This document shows positions 63,034 through 64,000 of a stretch of DNA of 64,000 bases, piece after piece. The position numbers and the translations under genes were made by a program. This DNA is from Litomosoides sigmodontis (taxonomy: Eukaryota > Nematoda > Chromadorea > Rhabditida > Onchocercidae): NCBI GenBank assembly GCA_963070105.1, contig OY718803.1, positions 1,422,507 to 1,486,506 of the forward strand, given 5' to 3'. Below the pieces are notes generated by a model, which searched no databases, had not been told where the DNA came from, and worked only from the letters and a program-made list of their open reading frames with translations. Position 1 is the stretch's first letter. Every line of letters begins with the position of its first letter.

Positions 63034-64000
63034 TGCAAAACGTGTAATGGATGGAGTGTGAGGCGCGGTGTGGAAAGAACCTTTTTTTTCACAATCTCAT
63101 CAACAACTCCTTCATTAGCCTCAACAATGTTGTAGAGGCGCACAGTGAGTTTTAGCTATTAAAGCATTCCCGTAGCACACGTCTGCCTTCCTAGCTAATT
63201 GCAAATTTTGGAAAATTTCTTCCTTTTTGTGCTATATGATCGATCGCTGAAAACTTTCAATCACTTAATTAATGTGTTGCTAATGAATATGTGGAAGAAC
63301 GATATTCTGCCACTACACTGCTACAACAGTAACAACAACAACAATTACTACTACTAATTATTAATTAATTAGTTAGCATCATTAATGATAATTGGTTTAA
63401 TTTATAAATTAACAAGGAATGTGTTATTTCGGTGATACACAAATTAATTTCCAGTTCCACTAGAATGATCTAAATCTGTATCCGTTTTTCACAAGTCAAT
63501 CTTATCATACTCTTCATTTGTCCATCAACTCTACATTAAAATTTAAATGTAAATAACGAAAAATTATAGAAATCTATATAGTTGCGTGGAAAGCATGGAA
63601 ACTCCTACAAAAATGCACAGAAAAGGCGCGAGAGAGAGGAAGAAAGGAGGAGAGAAGAGAGTGATGGAGAAAAAGTTGCAAATTTTCCTAGAATTAAAGT
63701 AGTAAAGTGGATCGAGGTTCATTTGAGTGATCATTAAATAATATAAATAAATATATACATATTTGTGTGAAAATAAAGTTGCACTAAAAAAATTAAAAAA
63801 AAACGGTTCTATTAGATAGAAAGATCGATTTAAATGAAAGTATTAAACTGACCCATCCAACTGTTCAACTGATAGTATCGGTTGAAACTAAAATTTTAAC
63901 TAAACTTTGTCAAATGGTCAAACATCAAGAGAAATTTTATTTTCAAAGCTATCAATTTATAATTAAATGAAATGAACAACGAAGCGTTTTTTCCCTTCTT

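Larger units (their letters stand above)
59731..64000. other. right-end stretch, mostly non-coding
   Basis: 4.3 kb with no recognised gene. It holds a CT run (60389-60418), two uncertain minus-strand exon candidates (60760-60836 and 62945-63033), a GAT-type run near 62170-62200 and AT-rich sequence. The CIN85-like promoter may be in its left part. Confidence 0.45.

Overview
This is nuclear DNA of an animal, most likely a nematode. The sequence is very AT-rich, genes are split into many short exons by introns of mostly about 50-700 bases, and 3' splice sites are mainly of the TTTCAG/TTTTAG type with almost no separate polypyrimidine tract. The long simple repeats and intron sizes fit a clade III (filarial-type) worm better than Caenorhabditis, but the species cannot be fixed from the window. 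There are no operons of bacterial type, no rRNA, CRISPR array, virus or recognisable transposon. Gene calls rest on exons I assembled by hand, with matching intron phase across each junction and recognition of conserved families.

Layout: 1-9.7 kb is gene-poor and repeat-rich (CA, GT, AAAT arrays and a roughly 640-base AAT array) and carries a partial NTF2/SnoaL-like gene (4.06-5.30 kb, minus). A FoxQ2-type forkhead factor (minus) lies at 9.7-11.4 kb, followed by another repeat-rich desert to 16.8 kb. From 16.8 kb the window becomes a dense block of housekeeping genes: hnRNP M-like (minus), C9orf78/TLS1-like (plus), CALML4-like (plus), GPAA1 (minus), ZDHHC3/7-type palmitoyltransferase (minus), UBR7 (plus), PIG-U (plus), COG1 (minus), TXNL1 (minus) and a CIN85/CD2AP adaptor (minus, to 59.7 kb). 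The last 4 kb is mostly non-coding with two weak exon candidates.

Themes: two divergent pairs may share promoters (hnRNP M-like with C9orf78/TLS1-like, both splicing-related; ZDHHC3-like with UBR7). GPAA1 and PIG-U are two subunits of the same GPI transamidase and lie 9 kb apart. Several products serve the secretory pathway (GPAA1, PIG-U, Golgi DHHC enzyme, COG1). TXNL1 and COG1 run in the same direction with a 0.8 kb gap. I found no clearly undescribed system; the most notable points are unusual splice sites (two inferred GC-AG introns and six AAG acceptors), the very long AAT array, a CPI motif in the CIN85 homologue, and a few coding-looking pieces that I cannot name.
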